DNA of 64,000 nucleotides from Chlorobium sp. Lineage in GTDB: Bacteria; Bacteroidota; Chlorobiia; Chlorobiales; Chlorobiaceae. Position 1 is the first letter of the stretch, and the number at the start of each line of letters is the position of its first letter. This document shows positions 1 to 9,319 of this stretch, piece by piece. Both the position numbers and the translations under genes were made by a program. The stretch is taken from contig JANQMO010000044.1 of NCBI GenBank assembly GCA_028280025.1, forward strand, positions 97,578 through 161,577, written 5' to 3'. Below the pieces are notes generated by a model. That model worked only from the letters and a program-made list of their open reading frames with translations, did no database searches and was not told the origin of the DNA.

Positions 1-607
1 TAAGCAGCTTTCGAACACGCTCCTCATCGGATACACCGGGCAGAGCAACAATAACACGCCGCAAACCCTGTGACTGTATAACCGGCTCGGCCACACCATA
101 CTGATCGACCCTGTTGCGAATAATTTCTTTTGCCCGCACGACAGCATCTTCAGCCTCTTTTTTCAGCTTGGCGACAATTTCTTCATCACTGTCCCGAACA
201 TCATAGAAATAACGGCTAAGCCGGATGTTTCTTTTCCCGAATCCGGAAACCAGCAGATCAATAACCCTGGCATTACCACCTTTTTTCACAGCATCCTGTA
301 TCTCCGACATGATCTCGTCAAAGGTTCCGTCCCGGTTCCAGGCCCGCTCCTTCACCAGATCGACCAGATCCACTTCGAGGACGAGATACATGCCTCCCTC
401 CAGATCCAAGCCGAGTTTCAGACTTTTTTCCGATGCGGACTCGATCGCCTCACGGTGCTCCCGCACAAAAGCAAGACTGTCTTCCGATGCACTGAACGTT
501 GAAAGCTTTCGGGAGTAGGAATAGTCCTGGTAGGTCGGCCACAGTGACCAGACAGCAAGGACAGTCAAAGCGACGACGAGTATACTTTTAAAACGGATAT
601 TTTTCAT
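1..607 (-). CDS. secD: Protein translocase subunit SecD, N-terminal part (cut by window edge)
   Basis: SecD is the inner-membrane partner of SecF that uses the proton gradient to complete export through SecYEG. Only about 202 residues are present, because the frame is open to base 1. The protein starts with ATG at 607 (MKNIRFKSIL), has one hydrophobic segment at about residues 8-22, and then the family hallmark LGLDLEGGMYLVLEVD near residue 65. A region typical of the first periplasmic domain follows, with IIRNRVDQYGVAEPVIQ and ending RRVIVALPGVSDEERV. The gene points left, in the same direction as fccAB, but is separated from it by a strong terminator. The identification is firm; the C-terminal membrane domain lies outside the window. 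Confidence 0.93.
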   Translation of the reverse strand, partial: MKNIRFKSILVVALTVLAVWSLWPTYQDYSYSRKLSTFSASEDSLAFVREHREAIESASEKSLKLGLDLEGGMYLVLEVDLVDLVKERAWNRDGTFDEIMSEIQDAVKKGGNARVIDLLVSGFGKRNIRLSRYFYDVRDSDEEIVAKLKKEAEDAVVRAKEIIRNRVDQYGVAEPVIQSQGLRRVIVALPGVSDEERVRKLL

Positions 608-725
608 GGACGCGGTAGCTAAACAAAAAAACGCGGTCAAGAGAATAAGTTCAGCCAATATATGAAACCCCATCCTGATTAACAATCAGACAGGACGGGC
701 TGACAACGGCCGCCGCAGAAAGGGC

Positions 726-756
726 AAAAAAAAGCCCGGCGTTTTTTCGCCGGGCT
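726..756 (-). terminator. Rho-independent terminator after fccB
   Basis: A perfect 9-bp stem (agcccggcg / cgccgggct, 733-741 and 748-756) with a six-base loop is followed on the minus strand by a run of T (the A run at 726-732). It lies 28 bases downstream of the fccB stop codon and should end the fccAB transcript before secD. Confidence 0.9.
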
Positions 757-783
757 CGACAAGTGCGTGCAGACAACACAGCA

Positions 784-2076
784 TCAACCCCAGATATCCT
801 GAGCTATGTTGTTGTACCAACCGCGGGCATACGTTGCCTCCTCGCTGAGCTGATCGTCATCGGCATCCATGGGAGTGAGGCCTCCGGCACCCTTGATCTT
901 GACAATACCGTCGCTGGTAAGCTTGTACACCGCTGCAACGGAAATACCGTAACCGGGTCCGACAAGACTGTAGCAGGTATTGACAAGCGATGGAGGAGCA
1001 GGTACATCACCATGCATAAGTCTCACGATACCGGCAGCAGTGACTTTACCCTGGCTGCTTGCAGCAAAGCCGGACTTGGGCATTGCACCGGCAATACAGG
1101 AATCACCGATCACATGAATACCCGGATGGATCGTCGATTCAAACGTAATCGGATTGATCGGACACCAACCGGTTTCGTTTGTCAAACCGGCAGCGAAAGC
1201 AATCTTTCCGGCCTGCTGCGGCGGGATGACGTTGATGACTCCGCCTTTAACCGGCCCTGCATCGGTATTGACAGTCATGGTTGCAGCATCAACCGAGACA
1301 ACCTTGCCGCCTTTGGATGCGGGGCGCCACTCGATGATATCACCATACAGGCGTTCCCAGCCTTTCGTGAACAGACCCTGCTTTGAAAACTTTTCCTTCG
1401 AGTCCAGAACGATGACCTTTGAATTCGGCTTGTTCTTTTTGAGGTAGTTGGCAATAAGGCTTGTCCTTTCGTAGGGGCCCGGAGGGCAGCGGAAAGGATT
1501 TCCCGGAGGACAGATAATAACATTATCACCGTCCTTCATATCCTGAAGCTGCTTTGCAAGCAGCTCGGTCTGCGGGCCGGCCTTATAGGCATGAGGCATC
1601 GCTGTATTGGCAACCTCTTCGCTGTACCCTTCGATTGTATCGAATTTGAAATCGATACCCGGCGAAACGATCAAGCGGTCATAGGTGAGCTCGTTGCCCG
1701 TTTTCAGCTTGACGGTTTTCGCTGCAGCATCGACATCTACCGCCTCATCGTGAACAATTTCAACCCCCCAGGTGTTTTTCAGCGTGTCATACGTATGGCC
1801 GATGTCCTTCATCTCCTTCAGACCGCCCAGTACCCAGTTGCTGAAAGGGCAGGTATAAAATGTCGTTGCCGGCTCGACAAGCGTTACGGCAATTGACGGG
1901 CTCAGTTTTTTGATATACTTGGCTGCAGAAGCGCCGCCGAAACCGCCGCCGATAACAACAACATGCTTCTCACTCGCCAAAGCGGGGCGTACACCGCCGA
2001 AGATTCCGAGCGTCGAGCCGGCAGCTCCGGCCACAACAAGTTTATTGAATTCTCTACGTGTAAATTTCTGGCTCAT
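784..2076 (-). CDS. fccB: Flavocytochrome c sulfide dehydrogenase, flavoprotein subunit
   Basis: FccB oxidises sulfide in the periplasm and passes electrons through FAD to the cytochrome subunit. The 430-residue protein begins with a twin-arginine signal (RREFNKL, residues 7-13) and a hydrophobic stretch. An FAD-binding GGGFGG follows at residues 43-48. Cys76 in FYTCPF matches the cysteine that carries covalent FAD in the purple-bacterial enzyme. Cys197 (FRCPPGPYER) and Cys305 (GWCPIN) match its redox-active disulfide. The C-terminal part has the family motifs HVIGDSC and a flavocytochrome dimerisation-type domain. A gggggaac ribosome site precedes the start, 14 bases after fccA. The correspondence of cysteines is from memory of the Allochromatium protein; all three residues are visible here. 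Confidence 0.95.
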   Translation of the reverse strand: MSQKFTRREFNKLVVAGAAGSTLGIFGGVRPALASEKHVVVIGGGFGGASAAKYIKKLSPSIAVTLVEPATTFYTCPFSNWVLGGLKEMKDIGHTYDTLKNTWGVEIVHDEAVDVDAAAKTVKLKTGNELTYDRLIVSPGIDFKFDTIEGYSEEVANTAMPHAYKAGPQTELLAKQLQDMKDGDNVIICPPGNPFRCPPGPYERTSLIANYLKKNKPNSKVIVLDSKEKFSKQGLFTKGWERLYGDIIEWRPASKGGKVVSVDAATMTVNTDAGPVKGGVINVIPPQQAGKIAFAAGLTNETGWCPINPITFESTIHPGIHVIGDSCIAGAMPKSGFAASSQGKVTAAGIVRLMHGDVPAPPSLVNTCYSLVGPGYGISVAAVYKLTSDGIVKIKGAGGLTPMDADDDQLSEEATYARGWYNNIAQDIWG

Positions 2077-2090
2077 GTTTGTTCCCCCGC

Positions 2091-2456
2091 TTATTTAGAA
2101 TTGTTCTTACTGAGACTACCAAAGTATTCAGCAATGAGATCGATCTCCTCATCAGTATACCCTTTGGCGTGCCGGCCCATGACTGTCGAATAACGCTCGT
2201 CATTCTTGTACTCCATGAGAACTGTTTTCAGATACGATGCTGATTTACCGTAAAATCCGGGCAGAATACCAGTGCTTTTGCCGTCGGTTCCATGGCAGGA
2301 CGCGCAGGAAAGTGCAAGGATCTCACCACGGGGATCGACCTCTTCCTGAACAGGCTCAGCTGCAGCTTGAGGCTCCGGTTTCTCTGTAGTGCATCCGGTG
2401 AGTACTGCCGCCGACAGAAGACCGACAGACAGCCACGAGGTAATTGTTTTAACCAT
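2091..2456 (-). CDS. fccA: Flavocytochrome c sulfide dehydrogenase, cytochrome subunit (lipoprotein, monoheme)
   Basis: This is the small c-type cytochrome that accepts electrons from FccB. It has a hydrophobic signal ending in LTGC, a lipobox, so it is probably a membrane-anchored lipoprotein. A single heme site CASCHG follows, and a methionine in STVMGRHAKGY is the likely sixth heme ligand. I prefer ATG at 2456 (MVKTITSW, 121 residues). The ATG at 2465 abuts the aaaggag ribosome site with no spacing, whereas the one at 2456 is 9 bases away. A proline/glutamate-rich linker follows the lipid-anchor cysteine. The gene is first of the two-gene fccAB operon. Confidence 0.93.
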   Translation of the reverse strand: MVKTITSWLSVGLLSAAVLTGCTTEKPEPQAAAEPVQEEVDPRGEILALSCASCHGTDGKSTGILPGFYGKSASYLKTVLMEYKNDERYSTVMGRHAKGYTDEEIDLIAEYFGSLSKNNSK

Positions 2457-3048
2457 AGTTCTCATCTCCTTTTGTTAATGATGAATTAGCAAAATGAAAG
2501 AAGCAAACGCATTTTCATTGTTGTCCGGTGACCGCACAAGAACGGCAATCACCAGAACCTTCAACCGGCAATGTCCACCACTTATTATCAGGCAGCCGGG
2601 CAATGAGCGAGGGAAACCTTACCCCCCCATGGCTTGAAGCTGCAAAAAAGCTCCTCAACCAGGCGATGCTTCGTTACGCTTGCCATGTTCCAAGAGCAAC
2701 AAGAGACCCTGTTACTCTGCGAAAGACAGCATTATATAACTATATATTTATATAACATTTTTTTTACGCTTCACAAACGGGAAATATTTTTTTACCCTCT
2801 TTTTTCAGTAAAACGCATCGATAACAGTCGGCCTTTTCGCCAAAAAGGAAGAATACTTCTTATATTTTATGCCTGTCCCGCTTTCACTTGCAGCGGGCAG
2901 TAACGCCCAGGTGCCGGATAATCACCCGGTCAGCTGAAAACCCGTTATACCGGTTTACATTTCTGTCATGCAAACATGCAAAACCAGTCCGACAAATCCC
3001 ACAAAACACTTTACAATAATAATTTACAGCTGCAACGCCGCCAAAATT
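2457..3048. other. Intergenic region between divergent fccA and mnmG
   Basis: About 590 bases lie between two divergent genes, so promoters for both should be here. I found no convincing ORF with a ribosome site; the open frames lack recognisable protein features. A very AT-rich patch (about 2733-2800, with tatataactatatatttatata-like sequence) and a short inverted repeat around ccttttcgccaaaaagg (2832-2848) are visible, but I cannot assign a -35/-10 pair with confidence. Confidence 0.5.
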
Positions 3049-3064
3049 CTTTTCACGTGAAACA
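3049..3064. other. parS-like ParB-binding site (14/16 match)
   Basis: The sequence matches the ParB/Spo0J site TGTTTCACGTGAAACA except at its first two bases. It lies 14 bases upstream of the mnmG start codon, and a perfect copy sits just after mnmG. The position near the origin genes is what is expected for chromosomal centromere sites. Confidence 0.7.
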
Positions 3065-3078
3065 TAGTTTTGAATATC

Positions 3079-4944
3079 ATGTATGACGTCATCGTAGCCG
3101 GTGCCGGCCATGCAGGCTGTGAGGCGGCCCTTGCCGCTGCCAGAATGGGCATGAAATGCCTGCTTGTCACCTCAGACTTTTCAGCAATAGCCAGGATGTC
3201 CTGTAATCCTGCTATCGGCGGCGTCGCAAAAGGGCAGATAACAAGGGAGATCGATGCCCTTGGAGGAGAAATGGCAAAAGCTATCGATGCAACCGGAATT
3301 CAGTTCAGAATGCTCAACCGAAGCAAAGGCCCCGCCATGCATTCTCCCAGGGCACAGGCAGACCGGACACATTATTCACTCTACATGCGTAAAGTGCTCG
3401 AGCGCGAACGCCTGATTGATATGCTGCAGGATACCGCCACGGGAATCATTTCAGATACAGGGCGGTGCAGGGGAATAATGGTCAGTTCCGGGCGCCGTAT
3501 AGAGTCGAAAACGGTCATACTCGCATGCGGCACGTTCCTCAACGGGCTCATCCATATCGGCATGGATCATTATCCGGGCGGCAGAACCATCGCCGAACCG
3601 CCGGTATCGCACCTGACCGCGAACCTTTGCTCTATCGGCTTTAAATCCGGGCGGCTTAAAACAGGAACCCCGCCAAGAATAGACCGAAGAAGCGTCGATT
3701 ATTCCCGCGTCACTGTTCAGCCCGGAGATCCCGTCCCGGCGCCTTTTTCCTTCTCGACGCAGGGTCTTCCCGACAGGAAACAAATAGACTGCTACCTGAC
3801 TGCAACAACCGAACAAACCCATGACATCCTCAGACGGGGCTTTAACCGCTCTCCCCTTTTTTCCGGAAAGGTGCAAGGTATCGGCCCGCGCTACTGCCCG
3901 TCAATCGAAGATAAAATACACCGTTTTACCGATAAGAACAGCCACCACATCTTTCTTGAGCCGGAAGGATTCGACACCAATGAAATGTATGTCAACGGTT
4001 TTTCGACATCCCTTCCGGAAGATATACAGCGTGAAGGTCTTCGATCAATACCCGGACTTGCCAATGTGGTTATGATGCGGCCCGGTTACGCAATTGAATA
4101 TGATTATTTTTACCCGTACCAGCTTCACCCGACTCTTGAAACCAAACTCCTTTCGAATCTCTATTTTGCAGGGCAGATCAACGGAACATCCGGATATGAA
4201 GAAGCTGCCGCCCAGGGCATTATTGCAGGCATTAATGCTGCATTGCAAATCAGAAAACGTGAACCGCTCATTCTAAAACGATCAGAAGCATACATCGGTG
4301 TTCTTATCGACGATCTCATCACAAAAGAGACAAAGGAGCCTTACCGCATGTTCACATCCGCTGCCGAGCACAGGATCATACTCCGTCAGGACAATGCCGA
4401 CATAAGACTTATGCCCTTCGGACATTCATGCGGACTTGTCGAGAATGACTCATGGACCGCTCTTGGCAAGAAAATGTCCGACATCGCCCAGGTAAAAAAA
4501 ATTTCGACCGCACTGAGGATCGAGGCCCGTTACATTGCAGCTATGCTTCCGGACTCTTCAGGCAAATCCGTCACCGGCAGCACAACAGTAAAAAACCTCC
4601 TGAAACGGCCGGGCATAACACTGCAGACAATCCTTGCCGCCAGCCCTGATGCCGCTGAGGCGATCCTTTCCGTAACTCGTGATCCGAACGTATTGGAGCA
4701 GGTTGAAATTGACGTCAAATATGAAGGGTATATAAAAAGGGAGCGCCTTATGGCTGAAAAGATCACCAGGCTGGAATCTCACAGAATTCCCGCATCTTTC
4801 AACTATGATGCAATAAAAGGGATATCTCATGAAGGCAGGGAAAAGCTGAAAACGCATAAACCTGCCACCGTTGGGCAGGCATCACGGATTCTTGGCGTCA
4901 CACCTGCAGATATATCCGTTCTCATGATAAAACTGGGAAGATAA
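3079..4944 (+). CDS. mnmG: tRNA uridine-5-carboxymethylaminomethyl modification enzyme MnmG (GidA)
   Basis: MnmG, together with MnmE, installs the cm/cmnm5 group on the wobble uridine of several tRNAs using FAD, glycine and methylene-THF. The 621-residue protein starts MYDVIVAGAGHAGCEAA, with the FAD-binding GAGHAG at residues 8-13. It contains the family blocks CNPAIGGVAKGQITREIDALGG, LKTGTPPRI and the C-terminal GISHEGREKL. A TTG three codons upstream is also open, but ATG at 3079 matches the usual MYDVI start. parS-like sequences lie immediately upstream and downstream. No parA, parB or rsmG, which often neighbour mnmG, is found here. Confidence 0.97.
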   Translation: MYDVIVAGAGHAGCEAALAAARMGMKCLLVTSDFSAIARMSCNPAIGGVAKGQITREIDALGGEMAKAIDATGIQFRMLNRSKGPAMHSPRAQADRTHYSLYMRKVLERERLIDMLQDTATGIISDTGRCRGIMVSSGRRIESKTVILACGTFLNGLIHIGMDHYPGGRTIAEPPVSHLTANLCSIGFKSGRLKTGTPPRIDRRSVDYSRVTVQPGDPVPAPFSFSTQGLPDRKQIDCYLTATTEQTHDILRRGFNRSPLFSGKVQGIGPRYCPSIEDKIHRFTDKNSHHIFLEPEGFDTNEMYVNGFSTSLPEDIQREGLRSIPGLANVVMMRPGYAIEYDYFYPYQLHPTLETKLLSNLYFAGQINGTSGYEEAAAQGIIAGINAALQIRKREPLILKRSEAYIGVLIDDLITKETKEPYRMFTSAAEHRIILRQDNADIRLMPFGHSCGLVENDSWTALGKKMSDIAQVKKISTALRIEARYIAAMLPDSSGKSVTGSTTVKNLLKRPGITLQTILAASPDAAEAILSVTRDPNVLEQVEIDVKYEGYIKRERLMAEKITRLESHRIPASFNYDAIKGISHEGREKLKTHKPATVGQASRILGVTPADISVLMIKLGR

Positions 4945-4953
4945 AACAGACGA

Positions 4954-4969
4954 TGTTTCACGTGAAACA
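4954..4969. other. parS centromere site (perfect 16-bp consensus)
   Basis: TGTTTCACGTGAAACA is the exact palindromic consensus bound by chromosomal ParB (Spo0J). It lies 10 bases after the mnmG stop codon and about 9 kb from dnaA, within the usual distance of parS from an origin. ParB would load here to recruit condensin and drive origin segregation. Confidence 0.92.
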
Positions 4970-5005
4970 CGATGCAAACGCTTATTAACCCTGTCCCTTC
5001 AGACA

Positions 5006-7396
5006 ATGACTGATTTTCAGCATATAACGGATGCGACAAACACGCTGCTTTTCGGGAAAGATCCTGAAGAACGAATAGTCGGGGTCCATCAGCTTTCAGA
5101 TGCCAAGGTTCGCATCTATTCAAGAAATGCAAGCGGTGTTCAGCACCGTGACGAGCAATTTTTTCCCTTTTTCTTTCTTTCGGACGAGGTCCTTCTGGAA
5201 GGATTCCAGCCATCTTACAACGAAAAATTCTGGCTGACAAAACTTGCCGGCGATAATTATTACCGCTATCTCGCCATTTTCAAAAGCCATCACAATTTCA
5301 GAAATGCTCTTGATTATATCGATTCGAAATCCAGGCGTTCATCAGATGAAGCCTCCGAGGGGCCATCATCGCCAAACCTTACATACAGCAGGGGAGATTC
5401 CGTTACCCAGTACCTCCTCCAGACAGGCAAGACGCTCTTCAAAGGGATGCTGTTCGAGGACTTATACCGAATGCAATTGGATATTGAAACCTTGTACCGG
5501 CCCGAAAAGAATACAAAAAGAAAAGTTTTGATCGGTGCCGACCCGATTATCATCATCTCTCTTCATGATAACAGAGGCTGGGAACAGGTCATTCACAGTA
5601 AAGATCAAACTGAAACCGAACTTCTCGAAGAACTTGTCAAGATCATCCAGTTGAAGGATCCTGATGTCATTGAAGGCCATAATATATTCAGCTTCGATCT
5701 TCCCTATATCCAGAAGCGTTGTGAAATGAAGGGCGTCGAATTCAGAATCGGACGTGACGGGTCTGTACCGAGGAGTTTTCCGGCCAGCATACGTTTTGCC
5801 GAAAGGGTGATTGACTATCCTTTTTTTGACATCGCCGGGCGCCATGTCGTTGACACACTGTTTTTGGTTCAAAATTATGATGTGGCAAAACGGTCCATGC
5901 CGGGCTACGGGTTGAAAACTGCTGCGAAACATTTCGGTTTTGCATCATCTGAAAGAACGTATGTATCCTATGATGAAATTGCCGATCTGTGGGAAAGCAA
6001 TCCGGACCGTCTTCTTGCTTATGCTCTTGATGACGTTCGTGAAACCGAGCAATTATCGGCGCTTCTGTCCGGCAGTAATTTCCATATGACCAGGATGATG
6101 CCCTATACCTACGCACACACAGCACGCCTGGGGCCTGCGGCAAAGATAGAGGCTTTGATGGTGAGGGAATACCTCAAGGAAAAGCAATCGATCCCAAAAC
6201 CCGAAATCGGGCAGCAGCATACAGGAGGATTTACAGAGGTTTTCATTAAAGGCATTCTTGGGCCTATTGTCTATGCCGACGTTGAATCACTCTACCCGTC
6301 CATCATGCTCAGCTATGACATCTGCCCGAAAAGCGATGAACGAAGGATTTTTCCCTCTATTCTCAGAAATCTGAAAGATCTCCGTTTTTCAGCCAAAAAA
6401 AGAGCGAAGGAAGAAAAAGAAAAAGGAAACATGTCGCTGTGTGAAAACTTTGATGCCATGCAGTCCTCTTATAAAGTCCTGATCAATGCCATGTATGGCT
6501 ATCTTGGATTCAGCAGCGGTATTTTCAACGACTATGAGGAAGCCGACCGTGTTACAACAACAGGACAGGCAATAGCGAGAAAAATGATACAGGAATTCGA
6601 GTCCCGCGGCTGCAAGGTCGTCGAGGTCGATACTGACGGTATATTATTCGTCCCTCCGCCGCATGTCCATGACAAAGAAGATGAAATGCGCCTGGTCCGG
6701 GACGTATCGTCTGTGATGCCGGAGGGCATCACGATCGGTTTCGATGGGCGTTTCAAGAAAATGATCTCGTATCTTAAAAAGAATTACGCGCTTCTCGACT
6801 ATGATGGCTCATTCAAACTAAAAGGATCGTCGCTTGTAAGCAGAAGCGCCGAGAAATTCGGACGTGACTTCATCCGTGATGGATTCAGAAAGCTGCTTGA
6901 AGAAGATGTTCAGGCACTTCATGATCTCTATGTGTCTTACAAGGAAATGATCATCCGGCATAACTGGTCTATCGATGATTTTTCAAGAACCGAAACACTG
7001 AAAACAACTGTCGATCAATACAAAACCGACATAGAATCAGGCAAAAGAGCGAAATCGATAACCTACGAGATTGCCATGAGAAGAAACATGTCGATCAACA
7101 AAGGCGACCGTATTACCTACTATGTCTCGGGCAGCGGCCTGCAGAGCAGTCATTACGACAAAGGGCGCCTTGCCGATGAATGGAACAGCACGACGCCTGA
7201 TGAAAACACCCAGTTTTATCTGAAAAGACTTGACGAGTTCGCCCAGAAATTCATTCCTTTTTTCAAACCGCAGGATTTCAGCTCAATTTTTTCAAGTGAC
7301 ACACTGTTTGGCTTCTCACCTGACGGGATCGAGTTTATCAAAGAAATCAGACATAAAGAGACCGACGGTATTGACAATAACGATATTCCCTTTTAA
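5006..7396 (+). CDS. Family B DNA polymerase with proofreading exonuclease
   Basis: This 796-residue protein has the complete set of family B polymerase motifs. The DEDDy exonuclease has Exo I LDIETL (Asp159, Glu161), Exo II EGHNIFSFD (Asn226, Asp231) and Exo III YALDD (Tyr339, Asp343). The polymerase domain has motif A DVESLYPSI (Asp425), motif B K490 to YGYLG, and motif C DTDG (Asp542, Asp544). All catalytic residues are intact, so it should be an active proofreading polymerase, probably for repair or lesion bypass as for E. coli Pol II. It is clearly different in length and surrounding motifs from E. coli PolB, so I give no symbol. The start has only a weak ribosome site. It lies just downstream of the perfect parS. 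Confidence 0.92.
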   Translation: MTDFQHITDATNTLLFGKDPEERIVGVHQLSDAKVRIYSRNASGVQHRDEQFFPFFFLSDEVLLEGFQPSYNEKFWLTKLAGDNYYRYLAIFKSHHNFRNALDYIDSKSRRSSDEASEGPSSPNLTYSRGDSVTQYLLQTGKTLFKGMLFEDLYRMQLDIETLYRPEKNTKRKVLIGADPIIIISLHDNRGWEQVIHSKDQTETELLEELVKIIQLKDPDVIEGHNIFSFDLPYIQKRCEMKGVEFRIGRDGSVPRSFPASIRFAERVIDYPFFDIAGRHVVDTLFLVQNYDVAKRSMPGYGLKTAAKHFGFASSERTYVSYDEIADLWESNPDRLLAYALDDVRETEQLSALLSGSNFHMTRMMPYTYAHTARLGPAAKIEALMVREYLKEKQSIPKPEIGQQHTGGFTEVFIKGILGPIVYADVESLYPSIMLSYDICPKSDERRIFPSILRNLKDLRFSAKKRAKEEKEKGNMSLCENFDAMQSSYKVLINAMYGYLGFSSGIFNDYEEADRVTTTGQAIARKMIQEFESRGCKVVEVDTDGILFVPPPHVHDKEDEMRLVRDVSSVMPEGITIGFDGRFKKMISYLKKNYALLDYDGSFKLKGSSLVSRSAEKFGRDFIRDGFRKLLEEDVQALHDLYVSYKEMIIRHNWSIDDFSRTETLKTTVDQYKTDIESGKRAKSITYEIAMRRNMSINKGDRITYYVSGSGLQSSHYDKGRLADEWNSTTPDENTQFYLKRLDEFAQKFIPFFKPQDFSSIFSSDTLFGFSPDGIEFIKEIRHKETDGIDNNDIPF

Positions 7397-7687
7397 TAAA
7401 ATGAGTTACGATATCAATAACAGGCAGTCTCTTTCCTTGCTGTCATGAAACCGCTTCATCTTTACCTTTAAGCTGTCCGGCAGGAACTTTATGACTGTAT
7501 TCCATGTATAGTTACCAGGCTTGCCTGCATTGCAGCAGCAGTATACATCGCAGCATTTGTCATCAGCCGATTGGTCATCGCCTGTCTCGGCTGGTAAACA
7601 TGACGGCTTTTTCATTCACATTGCCTGCGTGCTTTCATCATGCAGGGATGCAGCCTGTTCCATTAATAATCTCAAGAGGATCATACA

Positions 7688-8911
7688 ATGATTGACAATA
7701 AAATTCTACCTGTTACTGATGATGTCACCTGGATCGGTATTCTTGATCCCGGTCTGGTCACATTCGACATTGTGATGGAAACCAAGTACGGGACAACCTA
7801 TAATTCCTATTTCATCAACGCCGATAAAAAAACTGTCGTCGAAACATCCAAAGAGAAGTTCTGGCCAACGTATCTTGAAAAGATAAAACAAGTTACAGAC
7901 CCTTCAGAAATCGAGTACATTATCGTCGACCATACTGAACCCGACCATTCAGGTAACGTGAGGAACCTTCTCGACGTCGCTCCCGACGCAACCGTTGTCG
8001 GCAGCGCAAACGCCATCAAGTTTCTCCGCGACCTTGTCGGCAGGGATTTCAAATCAATGACGGTAAAAGACGGTGATACACTCGACCTCGGCAACAAAAC
8101 GCTTCGTTTCATCAATGCCCTCAACCTTCATTGGCCCGACGCTATCTATACGTGGCTCGAAGAAGACAAGGTGCTTTTCACCTGTGATTCATTCGGCTGC
8201 CACTATTGCCACGAGGAGATGTACGATGATCTCGTCGGGGACTTCGACGATGCGTTTACCTATTATTTTGACGCTATACTCAGGCCATTCAGCAAATACA
8301 TGCTTCAGGCCATCGATCGAATCGCTGACCTTGATATCAAGGTGATCTGTCCGGGTCATGGACCTATACTTCGTTCAAGCTGGAAAAAATATGTCGAGCT
8401 CTCGAAAAAGTACTCACAGAGCGCGATTGCACTGCCAAACGAGAAAAACATCCTCATTGCGTATGTATCGGCTTATGAGAATACCTCGGTCATTGCTCAT
8501 AAAATAGCTGAAGGGCTCCGTCCGCATTGTGATTTCACCATCGATGTCTGTGATATCGAGAACATGCATTTTTCTAAAATAGAGGAAAAAATCGCACACA
8601 GTGCAGCGATTATCGTAGGCTCTCCGACGATAAACCAGAATATCGTATCACAAATTTATAGCCTTTTTGCAGCGATCAATCCTATTCGTGACCGCGGCAA
8701 ACTTGCGGCCGCATTCGGTTCCTACGGCTGGAGCGGTGAAAGCATAAAGATCATTGAATCGAATTTCACCAACCTGAAGCTCAAGGTGTTCGACCAGCAC
8801 ATCAAGGTCAAGTTCAAACCGCACGAAAAAGAATTCGAGGAGTGCAAGGCATTTGGTAAAGCTTTTGCCGAAACACTCATCGAAAAAAACCACATTGTCT
8901 GCGATATCTAA
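7688..8911 (+). CDS. Flavodiiron protein (A-type flavoprotein, O2/NO reductase)
   Basis: Flavodiiron proteins reduce oxygen to water, or nitric oxide to N2O, and protect anaerobes. The 407-residue protein has the standard two-domain plan. A metallo-beta-lactamase-like domain carries the diiron ligands His82, Glu84, Asp86 and His87 (HTEPDH), His148, Asp167 and His224 (PGHGP). A flavodoxin domain begins at about residue 255 (ILIAYVSAYENT). No rubredoxin or flavin reductase extension is attached. An agaggatc ribosome site lies just upstream of ATG 7688. The gene appears monocistronic, ending in a hairpin terminator. Whether O2 or NO is the true substrate cannot be read from the sequence. Confidence 0.94.
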   Translation: MIDNKILPVTDDVTWIGILDPGLVTFDIVMETKYGTTYNSYFINADKKTVVETSKEKFWPTYLEKIKQVTDPSEIEYIIVDHTEPDHSGNVRNLLDVAPDATVVGSANAIKFLRDLVGRDFKSMTVKDGDTLDLGNKTLRFINALNLHWPDAIYTWLEEDKVLFTCDSFGCHYCHEEMYDDLVGDFDDAFTYYFDAILRPFSKYMLQAIDRIADLDIKVICPGHGPILRSSWKKYVELSKKYSQSAIALPNEKNILIAYVSAYENTSVIAHKIAEGLRPHCDFTIDVCDIENMHFSKIEEKIAHSAAIIVGSPTINQNIVSQIYSLFAAINPIRDRGKLAAAFGSYGWSGESIKIIESNFTNLKLKVFDQHIKVKFKPHEKEFEECKAFGKAFAETLIEKNHIVCDI

Positions 8912-8936
8912 TCGGCAGGCACAGAGTTTCTTCATG

Positions 8937-8967
8937 AAAAGGGGGCTCTTTGAGGGCCCCTTTTTGC
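8937..8967 (+). terminator. Rho-independent terminator after the flavodiiron gene
   Basis: A G-rich arm (8941-8948) pairs with gagggcccc (8953-8960), with one small irregularity, and is followed by five T. It lies about 26 bases after the flavodiiron stop codon. Confidence 0.78.
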
Positions 8968-9025
8968 TTTATTCTTCTATAAGGAACGTTACCGTTCTCC
9001 CGTATTCCGCATCGCTTTAAGGCCG

Positions 9026-9319
9026 TTACTTGAAAACGATATCCTTCACCATGTTTTTTCCTATCGCTTCGTTCAGCCGTTTGCTGATATGGGCTTTTCT
9101 GAAACGAAGCTCATTTCTCCATGACGGATTTTGAACCTTCACATACAGGATGCCATTGACGATCCTTTCTATTTCGGTCATTTTCGCTATGGTGTCTCCT
9201 ACAACGATATCCCACGTTTCCAGCGCCCGGTGCTCATCCTGAACCCCTTTCATACCGTACAGCCTATACAGTTCATCGACAATATCCCTTATTGTCTTTG
9301 GCTCACCTGTTGTTTTCAC
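9026..9319 (-). CDS. DUF721 / DciA-like protein
   Basis: This short basic protein (97 residues) matches the DUF721 family, whose characterised members (DciA) help load the replicative helicase in bacteria lacking DnaC. Typical features are TIRDIVDELYRLYG, a central W-x-I-V-G-D (WDIVVGDTIAKMTE) and the beta-rich LYVKVQNPSWRNELRFRK. I place the start at the GTG of 9319. It forms a GTGA overlap with the recF stop and has agagga six bases upstream; the ATG at 9343 would overlap recF by 28 bases. Its place at the end of the dnaN-recF group supports a replication role, which is inferred. Confidence 0.82.
   Translation of the reverse strand: MKTTGEPKTIRDIVDELYRLYGMKGVQDEHRALETWDIVVGDTIAKMTEIERIVNGILYVKVQNPSWRNELRFRKAHISKRLNEAIGKNMVKDIVFK

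Noticed and set aside
763..1386. A 207-codon open frame on the plus strand
   Set aside because: It lies wholly antisense to fccB, whose motifs are unmistakable, and reads as random sequence with no ribosome site.
7500..7605. A hydrophobic stop-to-stop frame (VTRLACIAAAVYIAAFVISRL) upstream of the flavodiiron gene
   Set aside because: It looks like a membrane helix but has no start codon before the hydrophobic part and no ribosome site.
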